In this document: positions 1 to 8,486 of the stretch, piece by piece | Layout of the letters: each line of letters begins with the position of its first letter | Position numbering within the stretch: the first letter of the stretch is position 1 | Assembly: GCA_018714245.1 (NCBI GenBank) | Contig: DVNQ01000043.1 | Location: 1-64,000, forward strand | Length of the DNA stretch: 64,000 nucleotides | DNA from: Candidatus Avilachnospira avicola | GTDB lineage: Bacteria; Bacillota; Clostridia; Lachnospirales; Lachnospiraceae | Reading direction: 5' to 3' | Position numbers and translations under genes: made by a program | The notes under the pieces: model-generated | Database searches by the model: none | Seen by the model: the letters and a program-made list of their open reading frames with translations, nothing else | What the model was told of the DNA's origin: nothing

Positions 1-1601
1 GCAAGATATACCTGGTCCATCGTCCCCATACTCAGGTTTTTAAGGGCTATGCTCTTTTCCCTGGTATTTACATGTATGTCCAATGTATCCGTCACATCCA
101 GCCTGGAATAGGTGCCGTTCGTTACTCCGGAAAGTATCCTTCCGGCCTCCCTGTTTATATAGGCCCCTATGGAATTCTGCACCTCCCGGCTCAGCTCAGA
201 CAGATTCTCCATGGCGATGTCCAGGGCATCCATATCCTCCTTTATGCGTTTATTCTCTGCAATCACAAGCCTTAACTCCAGGGCCTTGTTGCGCAGTGAA
301 TTGAGGAGCAGCAGTTTTTCCTCTACCTTTCTGTTGATATCCTGCTGCCTCGAGATATCTTCTTGATATCCGCTCTGTTTCCTGCTGAGCTCAATGATCC
401 TGTCAGACAGATCCTTTTCCTCCTGGGCCGCGTTCAGCTCAGCCTCATATATCCTGCGGAAACCCTCAAATCTCTCATGAAGGTCCGAAAGCACATCTTC
501 TCTGATATCGGCAGATCCAAGCTCCTTTTCCAGATCCGCTGAAAGGATTCCCGCCGCATCCGAAAGACGTTTTTTCCTTCCATGCCTTATCGCTCCAAGA
601 ACGATCGAAATAAGGATGAGGGCTCCCGAGGCAGAAAGAGAAACTATGAACTGCCCGTCTGTCAGTCCGGTCACAAGAAAAGCCATGGCCCCCAGTGCGA
701 TCGCCATGCAGAGTGCTGTGATGGAGATCACGGGAAGCAGCTTTCCCAGAGCCCTGTTTCTGCATGCAGTATATTGGTCATGCTCCTTTTTCAGTTTTTC
801 TTCCCTGTCATCTATTGATCTTTTGTCCGTAAAGCCATTTTCCGAAAGTACGCTTCTGGAATTCTCCCTCTGTCTCCTTGCCTCCGAAAGGCTCTGCTCC
901 GCTTCGGAAAGCTCGCTGCTCACGCCATCCCTGAGTTCCCTGAAGTCTGCAAGCAGATTGGCATTTTCCGGATCAGACAGCTCTGTTTCCAGATTCTTTA
1001 TCCTGCCCATTACCGAGGCATAGGATTTTACTGCATCCTTGTCATAGAGACGGGCCTTTTTTTCTTTTTTCTCCTGCAGGAATCTGACCGCCCCGTTAGA
1101 ACTGAGTTCCAGATTTCCGGTGGTGTTCAGATTTTCTATGCATCTGCGAAGTTCCTTTACCATGTCTCTGCCGGCAGCAGATTTAAGCTGTCCGATACTT
1201 GCAGTGTTCCTGTAGGCAGAAGCCGAAAGGGAAAGAAGAGCTGAGTCCAGGAGTCCCTGAGGATCCCTGATCTCCGTCCCGTCTGATCCATGGATATGAA
1301 GGTCTTCCCTTGACAGGGCAAAATCCCTTTTCAGCCGGTAATCCTTTCCTTTATGGGTAAAATAAAGCTCTCCTCCATAGATCTCGGGCGTATCCCAGTT
1401 ACGGTACCTTTCATAGGGATCCTCCTCAAGTGACCTCTGAGACCTGTCCCTCATGCCGAACAGCATGGCCATAAGAAAGGCATGGAGCGTGGATTTCCCC
1501 GCTTCATTCCTTCCGTAAATTATGTTAAGACCCTGAGAAAGGCTGAGGTCGATCCCCCTCAGCTTTCCGAAGCCATCAATATGTATGCGGTCTATCCTCA
1601 C
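1..1601 (-). CDS. YhaN/SbcC-like AAA ATPase with coiled coil (partial)
   Basis: At least 533 codons are visible; the C-terminus lies beyond the left edge. The protein starts with a GTG at 1601 whose bases overlap the TGA stop of the upstream phosphoesterase (GTGA overlap). Residues 30-38 form the P-loop GRNEAGKST, preceded by the typical DGFGKLRGIDL strand of the RecF/SbcC superfamily. Long charged coiled coils follow, interrupted by two hydrophobic segments (about residues 267-325), an arrangement found in YhaN-type proteins of Firmicutes. Near the visible end is an ABC-signature-like LSMGTMDQVYL. YhaN partners with YhaO as a putative DNA-processing or DNA-end complex; the pairing here follows that pattern, but the partner lacks most metal ligands. 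Exact function is unproven. Confidence 0.85.
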   Translation of the reverse strand, partial: MRIDRIHIDGFGKLRGIDLSLSQGLNIIYGRNEAGKSTLHAFLMAMLFGMRDRSQRSLEEDPYERYRNWDTPEIYGGELYFTHKGKDYRLKRDFALSREDLHIHGSDGTEIRDPQGLLDSALLSLSASAYRNTASIGQLKSAAGRDMVKELRRCIENLNTTGNLELSSNGAVRFLQEKKEKKARLYDKDAVKSYASVMGRIKNLETELSDPENANLLADFRELRDGVSSELSEAEQSLSEARRQRENSRSVLSENGFTDKRSIDDREEKLKKEHDQYTACRNRALGKLLPVISITALCMAIALGAMAFLVTGLTDGQFIVSLSASGALILISIVLGAIRHGRKKRLSDAAGILSADLEKELGSADIREDVLSDLHERFEGFRRIYEAELNAAQEEKDLSDRIIELSRKQSGYQEDISRQQDINRKVEEKLLLLNSLRNKALELRLVIAENKRIKEDMDALDIAMENLSELSREVQNSIGAYINREAGRILSGVTNGTYSRLDVTDTLDIHVNTREKSIALKNLSMGTMDQVYL

Positions 1602-2686
1602 TGCTGCCCTCCATCATCTTCCGAAGTCCGAAGCAGGGCATCTATGCCATAATACATGGCTTTTCTGTCCAGCTCCGTGAGTTCTGTCCTGTTCCTTCGG
1701 ATACGATTGATATAATATCCCAGAAGATCATAGGGATGTTCATCATAAATGGCCTCAAAATCATACTGGGGCTCCGTTTCATCTATGACCTCCGAGATCC
1801 TGTATCTTCCGGTGATCCCGGAAAAATCCAGATCCAGCTTCGGATCCCTGTTTCCAAAAAGCCTGAGCCTGTAGATGTTTTTATTTCCACGCTTTTCTAT
1901 CTCGGAAGCAATAAGCTCGTTAAGCTCCTCCATGTCCGTATTTTTATTGATCTTTATGGCAAGGGGCATATAGGTCACGGATGCCATCGGAAGAAACTCC
2001 AGCTTCACCACCCTGCCGCTGGCTCCGGATATATCTCCAACATAGATCCCATGAGGCCCTCCGTCGCTCATGGACGCCGGTTCAGGCCCTCCGCTGTAGC
2101 AGAGCTTTCCGGAAAGCAGCTCCTCATGGCTCTCCTTTCCGCCCAGGGCAGCATACGATATGTCCAGGCCGGAAAAGGCTTCCTCAGCCTTCTCCGAAGA
2201 AGGCTCCCATATGGCAGCTATGCGTATAAGCAGCTCCTCGTCCCTGTCCTCTGCTATAAATTCTGAAAGCTCCTTTGTCCCTTTTCCCGAATGTTCAAAT
2301 ACGGATATCCCGTATACCACTGCTCCAAGCCTCGGAAGCCTGTACTTTACCGGGCCGTCCTTAGGCTCAAAATGTACGTTCGGAGCCCAGTTAAAGCTCA
2401 GTATGGGACTGTTCTTCCTTATCATGTCGCCTCTTCCGGTGACCATGACTATCTCCGTGCCCGGGATGGAAAGAAAGAGCCTGTTCATGCTTTCCAGCTC
2501 TGAGGTGACAGGCTGATGTGAAAACAGATCTCCGGATATGATGAGCAGCTCACATGAAAGCTCTTCAGCCTTTTTGATTATGTTTTTCAATGTGGAAAAA
2601 ATCTCGTCGTTCCGATCCTGTTCCCACCTGCGGCCGCTTTCCGCATTATGCCCAAGCCGCAGATCACTGAAATGGATGAATCTCAT
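1598..2686 (-). CDS. YhaO/SbcD-like metallophosphoesterase, active site degenerate
   Basis: This 362-residue protein has the calcineurin-like phosphoesterase fold of SbcD/YhaO and lies directly upstream of the YhaN-like ATPase. I start it at the ATG at 2686, which has GGAGG eight bases upstream; a TTG at 2701 would place the Shine-Dalgarno inside the gene. The family's metal motifs are eroded: D-x-H is D8-L-R10, GNHD is G84-R-G-D87, the AHG region has Trp160, and GHIH is G182-G-K-E185. Only Asp8, Asp53 (GDLF) and Asp87 survive. Neighbouring residues such as VVYGISVF and YSGGPEP still align, so this is divergence and not a frameshift. It may act as a structural partner of the ATPase rather than a nuclease (inference). 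Confidence 0.8.
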   Translation of the reverse strand: MRFIHFSDLRLGHNAESGRRWEQDRNDEIFSTLKNIIKKAEELSCELLIISGDLFSHQPVTSELESMNRLFLSIPGTEIVMVTGRGDMIRKNSPILSFNWAPNVHFEPKDGPVKYRLPRLGAVVYGISVFEHSGKGTKELSEFIAEDRDEELLIRIAAIWEPSSEKAEEAFSGLDISYAALGGKESHEELLSGKLCYSGGPEPASMSDGGPHGIYVGDISGASGRVVKLEFLPMASVTYMPLAIKINKNTDMEELNELIASEIEKRGNKNIYRLRLFGNRDPKLDLDFSGITGRYRISEVIDETEPQYDFEAIYDEHPYDLLGYYINRIRRNRTELTELDRKAMYYGIDALLRTSEDDGGQQ

Positions 2687-2699
2687 ACCTAAATCCTCC

Positions 2700-2727
2700 A
2701 AGACCCGGGCATCATCACCCGGGTCTT
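2700..2727 (-). terminator. GC-rich hairpin between asnS and the phosphoesterase gene
   Basis: A 10-bp perfect stem (arms 2700-2709 and 2718-2727) with an 8-base loop lies just after the asnS stop. No clear U-tract follows on the minus strand, so it may be an mRNA-processing or partial termination hairpin, not a full terminator. Confidence 0.45.
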
Positions 2728-2753
2728 ATCAGTTCACGTCCTATAAAATAATA

Positions 2754-4142
2754 TCAGAATTCGCAGTTTCCGACTGTTCTGGGGAACGGAAGCACGTCTC
2801 TTATATTCTGCATTCCGGTTATGTACATAACAGCCCTTTCAAATCCCAGTCCAAAGCCTGAGTGTCTGACGGATCCATATTTTCTAAGGTCAAGATAGAA
2901 GTCATAGGCATCCTTGTCAAGGCCCATCTCCTCTATGCGGGCAAGCAGCTTGTCATAATCATCCTCCCTCTGGGAGCCTCCCATGATCTCACCTACTCCG
3001 GGCACAAGGCAGTCCACGCCTGCGACTGTTTTTCCATCCTCATTCATCTTCATGTAAAATGCCTTTATGTCCTTAGGGTAATCCGTAACGAATACAGGCT
3101 TTCCATAGACCTTCTCAGTCAGATACCTCTCATGTTCCGTCTGAAGGTCACATCCCCATTCCACCTTGTTCTCAAAGATGTCATTATGCTTTTCCAGAAG
3201 CTCCACGGCCTCCGTGTAGGTTATCCTTGCAAAGTCACTGTTTATGATGCCATTGAGCCTCTCGATCAGTCCCTTTTCGATAAAGCTGTCAAAAAACTTC
3301 ATCTCTTCCGGCGCCTGCTCAAGTACGAATGAGATTATGTACTTCAGCATGGCTTCCTCTACATCCATAAGATCATTGATGTCTGCGAAGGCTATCTCAG
3401 GCTCTATCATCCAGAACTCAGCGGCATGTCTTGTGGTATTGGAGTTCTCAGCACGGAAAGTAGGACCGAAGGTATAGACATTTCTGAATGCCATGCAGAA
3501 TCCTTCCACATTGAGCTGTCCGGAAACAGTCATGAAGGTCTGCTTGTCAAAAAAGTCCCTGCTGTAGTCTACCTTGCCGGTTTCTGCCACCTTGTCAAGA
3601 TCAAGAGTGGTTACCTGGAACATCTCTCCTGCTCCCTCACAGTCAGATGAGGTTATGATGGGAGTATGCACGTATACAAAGCCTCTCTCCTGAAAGAACC
3701 TGTGTATGGCATATGCCACAAGGGATCTTACCCTGAACACTGCCTGGAAGGTATTTGTCCTGGCACGAAGATGAGGCATGGTCCTTAAATATTCCAGAGT
3801 ATGTCTCTTCTTCTGCAGGGGATAATCCGGAGTGGAGGTTCCTTCTATGTCTATATGTTCCGCCTGTATCTCAAAGGGCTGCTTTGCCTCCGGAGTCGCA
3901 ACAAGCTTTCCGGTAACTATGATGGATGAGCCTACATTGAGCTTTGAGATCGCAGTAAAATTATCCAGGTCATCATGATAAACTATCTGAAGTGTCTCAA
4001 AATATGTTCCGTCATTCATGACTATAAAGCCAAATGTCTTTGAGTCCCTTACTGAGCGTACCCATCCGCCCACGGTCACTTCCTTATCCAGATAGCTTTC
4101 TCTGTCCTTGAATATCTCTTTTACCGTTACAAGCTTTTCCAT
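2754..4142 (-). CDS. asnS: Asparaginyl-tRNA synthetase
   Basis: A 462-residue class II aminoacyl-tRNA synthetase that charges tRNA-Asn in the cytoplasm. The N-terminal OB-fold anticodon-binding domain (about residues 1-110, with [16 protein letters not shown]) is followed by the catalytic core. Motif 2 is seen in [20 protein letters not shown], and motif 3 in the C-terminal [19 protein letters not shown]. The C-terminal tail [12 protein letters not shown] is typical of AsnRS rather than AspRS. Length is normal for the family. AAGGAA precedes the ATG. Only 29 bases separate it from the upstream coiled-coil gene, so it is internal to an operon, and there is no room for a T-box leader. A tRNA-Asn gene is also in the window at 50391-50463. 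Confidence 0.97.
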   Translation of the reverse strand: MEKLVTVKEIFKDRESYLDKEVTVGGWVRSVRDSKTFGFIVMNDGTYFETLQIVYHDDLDNFTAISKLNVGSSIIVTGKLVATPEAKQPFEIQAEHIDIEGTSTPDYPLQKKRHTLEYLRTMPHLRARTNTFQAVFRVRSLVAYAIHRFFQERGFVYVHTPIITSSDCEGAGEMFQVTTLDLDKVAETGKVDYSRDFFDKQTFMTVSGQLNVEGFCMAFRNVYTFGPTFRAENSNTTRHAAEFWMIEPEIAFADINDLMDVEEAMLKYIISFVLEQAPEEMKFFDSFIEKGLIERLNGIINSDFARITYTEAVELLEKHNDIFENKVEWGCDLQTEHERYLTEKVYGKPVFVTDYPKDIKAFYMKMNEDGKTVAGVDCLVPGVGEIMGGSQREDDYDKLLARIEEMGLDKDAYDFYLDLRKYGSVRHSGFGLGFERAVMYITGMQNIRDVLPFPRTVGNCEF

Positions 4143-4171
4143 TTTCTGTTCCTTCCTGTCTGTTTCTTTAT

Positions 4172-5254
4172 TTATTTGGACCTGAGTTTTTCCAGGGCTT
4201 CTCCGATCGACGCGGCCTCACCGCTCTTAACCAGATTCAGCATGCGCTGAAGCTTATCATGATCCATATTTTCATTTCCGATGTACTGGACATACTGGGA
4301 AAGTCCCATGTCCTCAGCCGCCAGTTCCTTTTCCAGGGTGGCTGTCCTGCCGCTCTTATCGCTTACCTCTATGCTAAGCTTTTCAAGCCTGGATCTGTAT
4401 TTTTCATCCACCTCGTCCGACAGAACCTTGCTGGTGGTTTCTTCGAAATTCCTGAGGGCCTCAGCCTTCTTTCTGTCTATCTCAGTCTTTTCTTCACTGA
4501 GCTTATTGATCTCCGCATCATAGGAGCCCAGATCGTAGGATCCGTCATCCCGGTCCTTTCTTATGTTCCTTTTTACATTTTTTATGCTCCTGTCCCGTTC
4601 ATTGATCTCACTCACAAGCTCCCGCCCTCTTTTTACGCCCTCCGGGGATCTCAGCCTTGTACGGTGAAGCGTGGCTACATATGCGCCTCCGAAGATCAGT
4701 ATTATCGCAGCATATATAAGGACAACCTTTATGATACTGGATCCCGGTATCAGCAGGATGAGAAGCGCCGGCAGCAGGATAAACACCAGGATAAAGCAGA
4801 GCGCGGCAATCCCCCATTCCTTGAAGCCTCTTGGCATGAAAAGGGCATAATAGAGCCTAGAGCGGCTGTATCCTGGAAGCCTGGACTCAGAAGTGCTCTG
4901 TTTAAGTTCCTTCTGTTTCTCTGCCTTTTCCCGATAGAGTTCTGCAGTCTCCGTCTTGATACGGGTCTTTACTCCCGCTTCCCTGGCCTTCTTCCTTTTG
5001 TCTCCCAGTTCCTTTATGCTGGCATCAAGATTCCTCAGCTGCCTGTCATAACCTGACAGTATGTCTTCCCGTCTGGCATCAAGGACAGATGTCTTTTCCT
5101 TATCCACCAGAACCCGGAGCCTTTCAAGCTCTTTTGCAAGGCGCCCGTTTTCATCCTTCAGTTTCTGCAGCTCTATTTCATGCAGTTTCTTTTTGTCATA
5201 TGCCTCCAGGGCCTCCGAAAGGAATGCCCCAGGCGAAGTTTTTGGATCTTGCAT
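4172..5254 (-). CDS. Coiled-coil membrane protein of unknown function
   Basis: I do not recognise this 360-residue protein. Residues about 15-130 and 205-320 are strongly charged heptad-like coiled coil rich in Lys, Glu and Arg. Between them lie two adjacent hydrophobic helices (about 147-170 and 174-196) separated by a short loop, predicting a hairpin in the membrane with both coiled coils on the same, probably cytoplasmic, side. There is no signal peptide. The Shine-Dalgarno (AGGTGA or GGAG) overlaps the end of degV, three bases upstream, and asnS follows, so it is co-transcribed with housekeeping genes. The end region includes [22 protein letters not shown], an SHOCT-like short helical tail at most by appearance. 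Function unknown. Confidence 0.75.
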   Translation of the reverse strand: MQDPKTSPGAFLSEALEAYDKKKLHEIELQKLKDENGRLAKELERLRVLVDKEKTSVLDARREDILSGYDRQLRNLDASIKELGDKRKKAREAGVKTRIKTETAELYREKAEKQKELKQSTSESRLPGYSRSRLYYALFMPRGFKEWGIAALCFILVFILLPALLILLIPGSSIIKVVLIYAAIILIFGGAYVATLHRTRLRSPEGVKRGRELVSEINERDRSIKNVKRNIRKDRDDGSYDLGSYDAEINKLSEEKTEIDRKKAEALRNFEETTSKVLSDEVDEKYRSRLEKLSIEVSDKSGRTATLEKELAAEDMGLSQYVQYIGNENMDHDKLQRMLNLVKSGEAASIGEALEKLRSK

Positions 5255-5257
5255 GGA

Positions 5258-6157
5258 TCACCTGCTCCTTTTCTGAAGTGCTATGCCCATGAGATAAGGG
5301 CCATTATGGGCTCCGACCATGGTTCCTATCTGCGAAAGCCCGGGATCTGCCTCAATGCCGGCCTCCCGAAGGGCTGAGACAAAGAGTTCCTTCAGTTCTT
5401 CCCCATCCTCCTCATGCAGGCCATAGCCCACCTCGAGATAATAGTCTGAGGGGTCTTCCTTCTTGTTTATAAAATACTGAGCCGCATGTCTTGCAAGCTC
5501 TCTGAGAGATTTATGCCTGCTCCTTGTGATCGAGCAAAGGCTTATGCTGCCTTCTGAAAACAATATGACCGGTTTTATGCCAAGGCCTACTGCAGCCAGC
5601 TTTACAAGCCCGCCTATACGTCCTCCCCTTGAGAGGTAGCTCAGATCTCCTATGGTAAAATAGGCTCTTCCCTCATGTCTTATCCTATCGAGCTCCTTTG
5701 CAGTCTCTTCTGCATCCATCCCAAGGTCCCGCATCCTGCAGGCCTCCCTTACCAGCATGCCCTCATAAAGGGTCAATGCCTTGGAATCCAGGGTCACCAC
5801 AGGCACATCCGGATACTTTTCCGATATGATGGAGGCTGCATTGGCCGCGGAATTATAGGATCCGCTCATCATGGATGTCATGCTTATGCTGAGCACCGGG
5901 ATGCCTTCCTTAAGATATGGTTCCCACGTCCTTATATAGTCCTCCACTCCCGGAAGCGAAGTCTTGGGGTATCTTCCCGGCTCGTCTGCCATCCTCTGAT
6001 AGAACTCATGATATGTAAAATCAAAATAGTCCCTTTCGTAATTTTCCCCGTCAAAGGAAACATATAAAGGGACTATCTCTATCCCAAGCTGTTCCACGCA
6101 AGCTCTGGGAAGATCGCAGCAGCTGTCACAAATGATCTGAAATTTCCGTTCCTGCAT
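5258..6157 (-). CDS. DegV family fatty-acid-binding protein
   Basis: This 299-residue protein matches the DegV/FakB family, which binds a fatty acid and presents its carboxylate to the FakA kinase for phosphorylation and entry into phospholipid synthesis. Visible hallmarks are the N-terminal ICDSCCDLP, the KTSLPGVEDY segment, the SMTSMMSGSYNSA loop that binds the carboxylate, the TLDSKALTLYEG strand and the GDLSYLSRGGRIGG stretch. Length is usual. No fakA is in the window, which is common because several FakB paralogues share one FakA. It is the first gene of the degV-coiled coil-asnS-yhaO-yhaN run. The Shine-Dalgarno is weak. Confidence 0.9.
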   Translation of the reverse strand: MQERKFQIICDSCCDLPRACVEQLGIEIVPLYVSFDGENYERDYFDFTYHEFYQRMADEPGRYPKTSLPGVEDYIRTWEPYLKEGIPVLSISMTSMMSGSYNSAANAASIISEKYPDVPVVTLDSKALTLYEGMLVREACRMRDLGMDAEETAKELDRIRHEGRAYFTIGDLSYLSRGGRIGGLVKLAAVGLGIKPVILFSEGSISLCSITRSRHKSLRELARHAAQYFINKKEDPSDYYLEVGYGLHEEDGEELKELFVSALREAGIEADPGLSQIGTMVGAHNGPYLMGIALQKRSR

Positions 6158-6196
6158 ATGTAAGCCAGTCTTTCATGATTATTGCATCCCCGGTTT

Positions 6197-6232
6197 CTCA
6201 GGCCTGAGCCTTTGGGATGTCATATAATTATA
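6197..6232 (-). promoter_or_regulatory. Candidate degV promoter -10 and adjacent palindrome
   Basis: A consensus TATAAT lies on the minus strand at 6227-6232, but I see no good -35 at the right spacing. Downstream, at 6197-6208, is the perfect 12-bp palindrome CTCAGGCCTGAG, in a position where a repressor could act. Both are tentative. Confidence 0.35.
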
Positions 6233-6300
6233 CAATCAATACCGTTATTTTAAAAGCCAATTAATTTTTGCATACCGGACGGGCCTTTGGGCCTTCCGGC

Positions 6301-6720
6301 TCAAAGCTGCTTCCTTATGGCTTCCTCAATCCTTTTCTGCTCCTCCGGATCAGAGTCATGAGGTGTCCAGTTCACCATGCCCTTATCATCTCCCTCATAC
6401 CGGGGGATGACATGCATATGAAAATGCTTCACCGTCTGGCCCGCAGCCTCGCCGTTATTCTGTACAAGGTTGATGCCGTCTGCACAAAGGGCCTTTCTGG
6501 CAGCCAGTCCCACCTTCTTTGCCACCAGCATCAGCTTCTGTGCATATTCGTCCGAAAGCTCAAAAAGATCATCAAAATGCTCCTTGGGAAGGATGAGCAT
6601 ATGTCCCTTTGATCCTGGATTCAGGTCCAGGATGACCCTGAAGTCCTCATCCTCATATACCGTATTGGATCCTATCTCTCCATTTGCTATCCGGCAAAAG
6701 ATACAGTCATCTTTTTTCAT
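6301..6720 (-). CDS. HIT family nucleotide-binding hydrolase
   Basis: A 139-residue histidine-triad protein. The catalytic triad motif HFHMHVIPRY is intact in the C-terminal half, and the N-terminus has the CIFCRIANGEI stretch with two Cys that bind zinc in many bacterial members. HIT proteins hydrolyse dinucleotides or nucleoside phosphoramidates, acting at the alpha-phosphate through the middle histidine. Length is typical. It has its own extended -10 promoter directly behind the terminator of the upstream sugar operon, so it appears to be transcribed alone or together with degV. The physiological substrate cannot be told from sequence. Confidence 0.93.
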   Translation of the reverse strand: MKKDDCIFCRIANGEIGSNTVYEDEDFRVILDLNPGSKGHMLILPKEHFDDLFELSDEYAQKLMLVAKKVGLAARKALCADGINLVQNNGEAAGQTVKHFHMHVIPRYEGDDKGMVNWTPHDSDPEEQKRIEEAIRKQL

Positions 6721-6746
6721 CTGAATCTGCTCCTTGTTTTTTCTTT

Positions 6747-6755
6747 AGTATAGCA
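6747..6755 (-). promoter_or_regulatory. Extended -10 promoter of the HIT gene
   Basis: On the minus strand TGC-TATACT (TG at -15/-14 plus a near-consensus -10) sits 27 bases before the HIT start and immediately after the U-tract of the upstream terminator. No clear -35 is seen, consistent with an extended -10 promoter. Confidence 0.55.
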
Positions 6756-6756
6756 G

Positions 6757-6806
6757 AAAAAGGCACAAATGGGTATGCCATATCGGCATTTCCATAAGTG
6801 CCTTTT
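6757..6806 (-). terminator. Rho-independent terminator of the sugar operon
   Basis: A long nested hairpin: outer arms AAAAGGCAC/GTGCCTTTT and an inner ATGCC/GGCAT stem, with small symmetric internal loops, followed on the minus strand by TTTTT. It lies after the stop of the cupin isomerase gene. Confidence 0.8.
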
Positions 6807-6840
6807 GATTGTCTGTCTCAAGAGATGCCAGAACCGTCAG

Positions 6841-7524
6841 CTATCCTCTGTATCTGTCATATTCATTGCAGAGCAGCCTGTAGGGAACTTCATCCTCCTC
6901 GATCTCCGGAAATCTGCCCACCGGCTCATAGAAGCGGTTGTCAGCATTGTCGTCATTGCACATGGACACCTCTCCTATGAGGCAGTAGCCCTCACCCTCT
7001 TTCACATAGAACTCATGATAGCATCCAGGATATAGGGTAAGTGACTCTCCGGGCAAAAGCTCGATCTCGCTTCCTGCAGGCACCTTATAGGAGCGCCCGT
7101 CCCTGTGAACCTCCACCTCCGAATCAGAAAGCGCCTCATCCCCGGTCGAGTTCCACAGCCTGAAGCAGAGTCTCCCTCCGCCACGGTTTATTATATCCTC
7201 CATCTTGTTCCAGTGAAAATGATTGGGCGACAGCTGTCCTTCCTTAAGGAACATGATCTTTTCAGCATAGGTCTTTTTATAGCGGGGGTCCTTCACGTTT
7301 CCGTTGCGGAGAGTTATGAGTGCAAGCCCCGTTTTCCAGTAATCCCCCAGGCCGTAATCGGTAATGTCCCAGCCCAGCAGATTGTCCCTGATCTCATCGT
7401 ACTCTGCTCCCTTTTCTTTCCATTCCTCTGGAGAAAAGCTAAGGTACGGAGGGAGCATGAAGCAATGCTTTTTAAGAAGTCCCTCAAATTCCCTTATGAC
7501 AGAATTTATCTCAGAACGTTTCAT
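6841..7524 (-). CDS. D-lyxose/D-mannose isomerase-like cupin
   Basis: A 227-residue protein matching the D-lyxose ketol-isomerase family, cupin-fold sugar isomerases that interconvert aldoses such as lyxose or mannose and their ketoses. Metal ligands are visible as H-x-H in PNHFHWNKMEDI, the following Glu, and the His of YPGCYHEFY further along. I chose the ATG at 7524, which follows the fructokinase stop by two bases; longer upstream reading is a shadow of the kinase. A fructokinase upstream could phosphorylate the ketose product (for example fructose from mannose), which gives a simple two-step sugar entry route. The actual sugar is inference. Confidence 0.85.
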   Translation of the reverse strand: MKRSEINSVIREFEGLLKKHCFMLPPYLSFSPEEWKEKGAEYDEIRDNLLGWDITDYGLGDYWKTGLALITLRNGNVKDPRYKKTYAEKIMFLKEGQLSPNHFHWNKMEDIINRGGGRLCFRLWNSTGDEALSDSEVEVHRDGRSYKVPAGSEIELLPGESLTLYPGCYHEFYVKEGEGYCLIGEVSMCNDDNADNRFYEPVGRFPEIEEDEVPYRLLCNEYDRYRG

Positions 7525-7526
7525 GT

Positions 7527-8486
7527 TCAGCTCTCCCTTTCCATGCGGCTGAGTACTTCTCCCATGTCTCTTATGCTGTAAATGCCTCCCATATGCTCGG
7601 TGGAAAGGCTGGCTGCCGCAGTGCCGAACAGCGCCGCCTGCCTGAGTTCCTTCTCTGAAAGCTCCTCCGGTGACTTTCCGGCCCTTAGGATCCTGCTTAA
7701 TGCACTTCCAAAGAAAATGTCTCCAGCTCCGGTAGTATCCACCGGCTCTACCTCCGGACAACCCACGTATCCGCTGTCCTTCCTGTTGGAATAATATGTT
7801 CCCCGAGGGCCCATAGTAACAAAGATAAGTCTGGCCTTTGTCTCGGAAAAGATCCTTTCAGCCCCCTCCTCCGGAGAAAGTCCGAAAAGGAACTCTATCT
7901 CTTCATCGCTTATCTTTATGATATCGGCCTTTGACAGTCCCCATCTGATCTCTTCCCTGGCTTTTTCAAGGTCTTCCCAGAGAGGCCTTCTCAGATTGGG
8001 GTCATAGCTTATCAGCTTGCCCCTTGACTCTGCATACTCAACAAGCTTCCTGGTAGTGGTCCTTGCCGGCTCATCCGTAAGTGACAGAGATCCAAAGTGA
8101 AATACTCTCGCCTCGTCGATAAGCTTCAGGTCACACTCCTCATAGCAAAGCATGGTATCTGCCCCTGGCTTTCTGGAAAAGCTGAACCTCCGCTCTCCTC
8201 CCTCTTCAAAGGTCACAAAGGCAAGGGTAGTAAAAGCTTTATCTGTCCTTACCACTCCCCTGACATCGATCCCTGCCTCTTTGAGGGTCTTTATGAGCAT
8301 GTCTCCGAAGGCATCCTTGCCCACTTTTCCGATAAATCCGGAAGCAGCTCCATACCGTCTTAAGGCAGCCAGGAAGTTGCAGGGTGCTCCGCCCGGATTC
8401 CCTTCAAATATCGGGTATCCGTATTCATTTTGTCCCTTGACTGCAAAATCTATCAGCAGCTCACCCATGGCACATACGTCGATCAT
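7527..8486 (-). CDS. Fructokinase, PfkB family
   Basis: A 319-residue PfkB-family kinase close in pattern to fructokinases. It has the N-terminal GELLIDF, the GGAPCNFLAALRRYG substrate-binding stretch, FEGNPGGAP, ISYDPNLRRPLW, and the C-terminal DTTGAGDIFFGSAL with the catalytic Asp and anion hole. Expected reaction: ATP plus fructose to fructose 6-phosphate (or phosphorylation at C1 of a related ketose). It overlaps the upstream kinase by four bases (ATGA) and is followed two bases later by the cupin isomerase, so translation of the operon is coupled. Length is normal. Confidence 0.88.
   Translation of the reverse strand: MIDVCAMGELLIDFAVKGQNEYGYPIFEGNPGGAPCNFLAALRRYGAASGFIGKVGKDAFGDMLIKTLKEAGIDVRGVVRTDKAFTTLAFVTFEEGGERRFSFSRKPGADTMLCYEECDLKLIDEARVFHFGSLSLTDEPARTTTRKLVEYAESRGKLISYDPNLRRPLWEDLEKAREEIRWGLSKADIIKISDEEIEFLFGLSPEEGAERIFSETKARLIFVTMGPRGTYYSNRKDSGYVGCPEVEPVDTTGAGDIFFGSALSRILRAGKSPEELSEKELRQAALFGTAAASLSTEHMGGIYSIRDMGEVLSRMERES

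Noticed and set aside
4143-4171. T-box leader for asnS
   Set aside because: Only 29 bases separate asnS from the upstream gene, and no T-box or specifier structure fits.
4259-5056. Plus-strand frame of 265 codons opposite the coiled-coil gene
   Set aside because: Composition is that of reverse-complemented Lys/Glu-rich coiled coil; no start signal or family match.
7525-7761. N-terminal extension of the cupin isomerase
   Set aside because: The open frame runs into the fructokinase gene; the ATG at 7524 gives the family's usual length.
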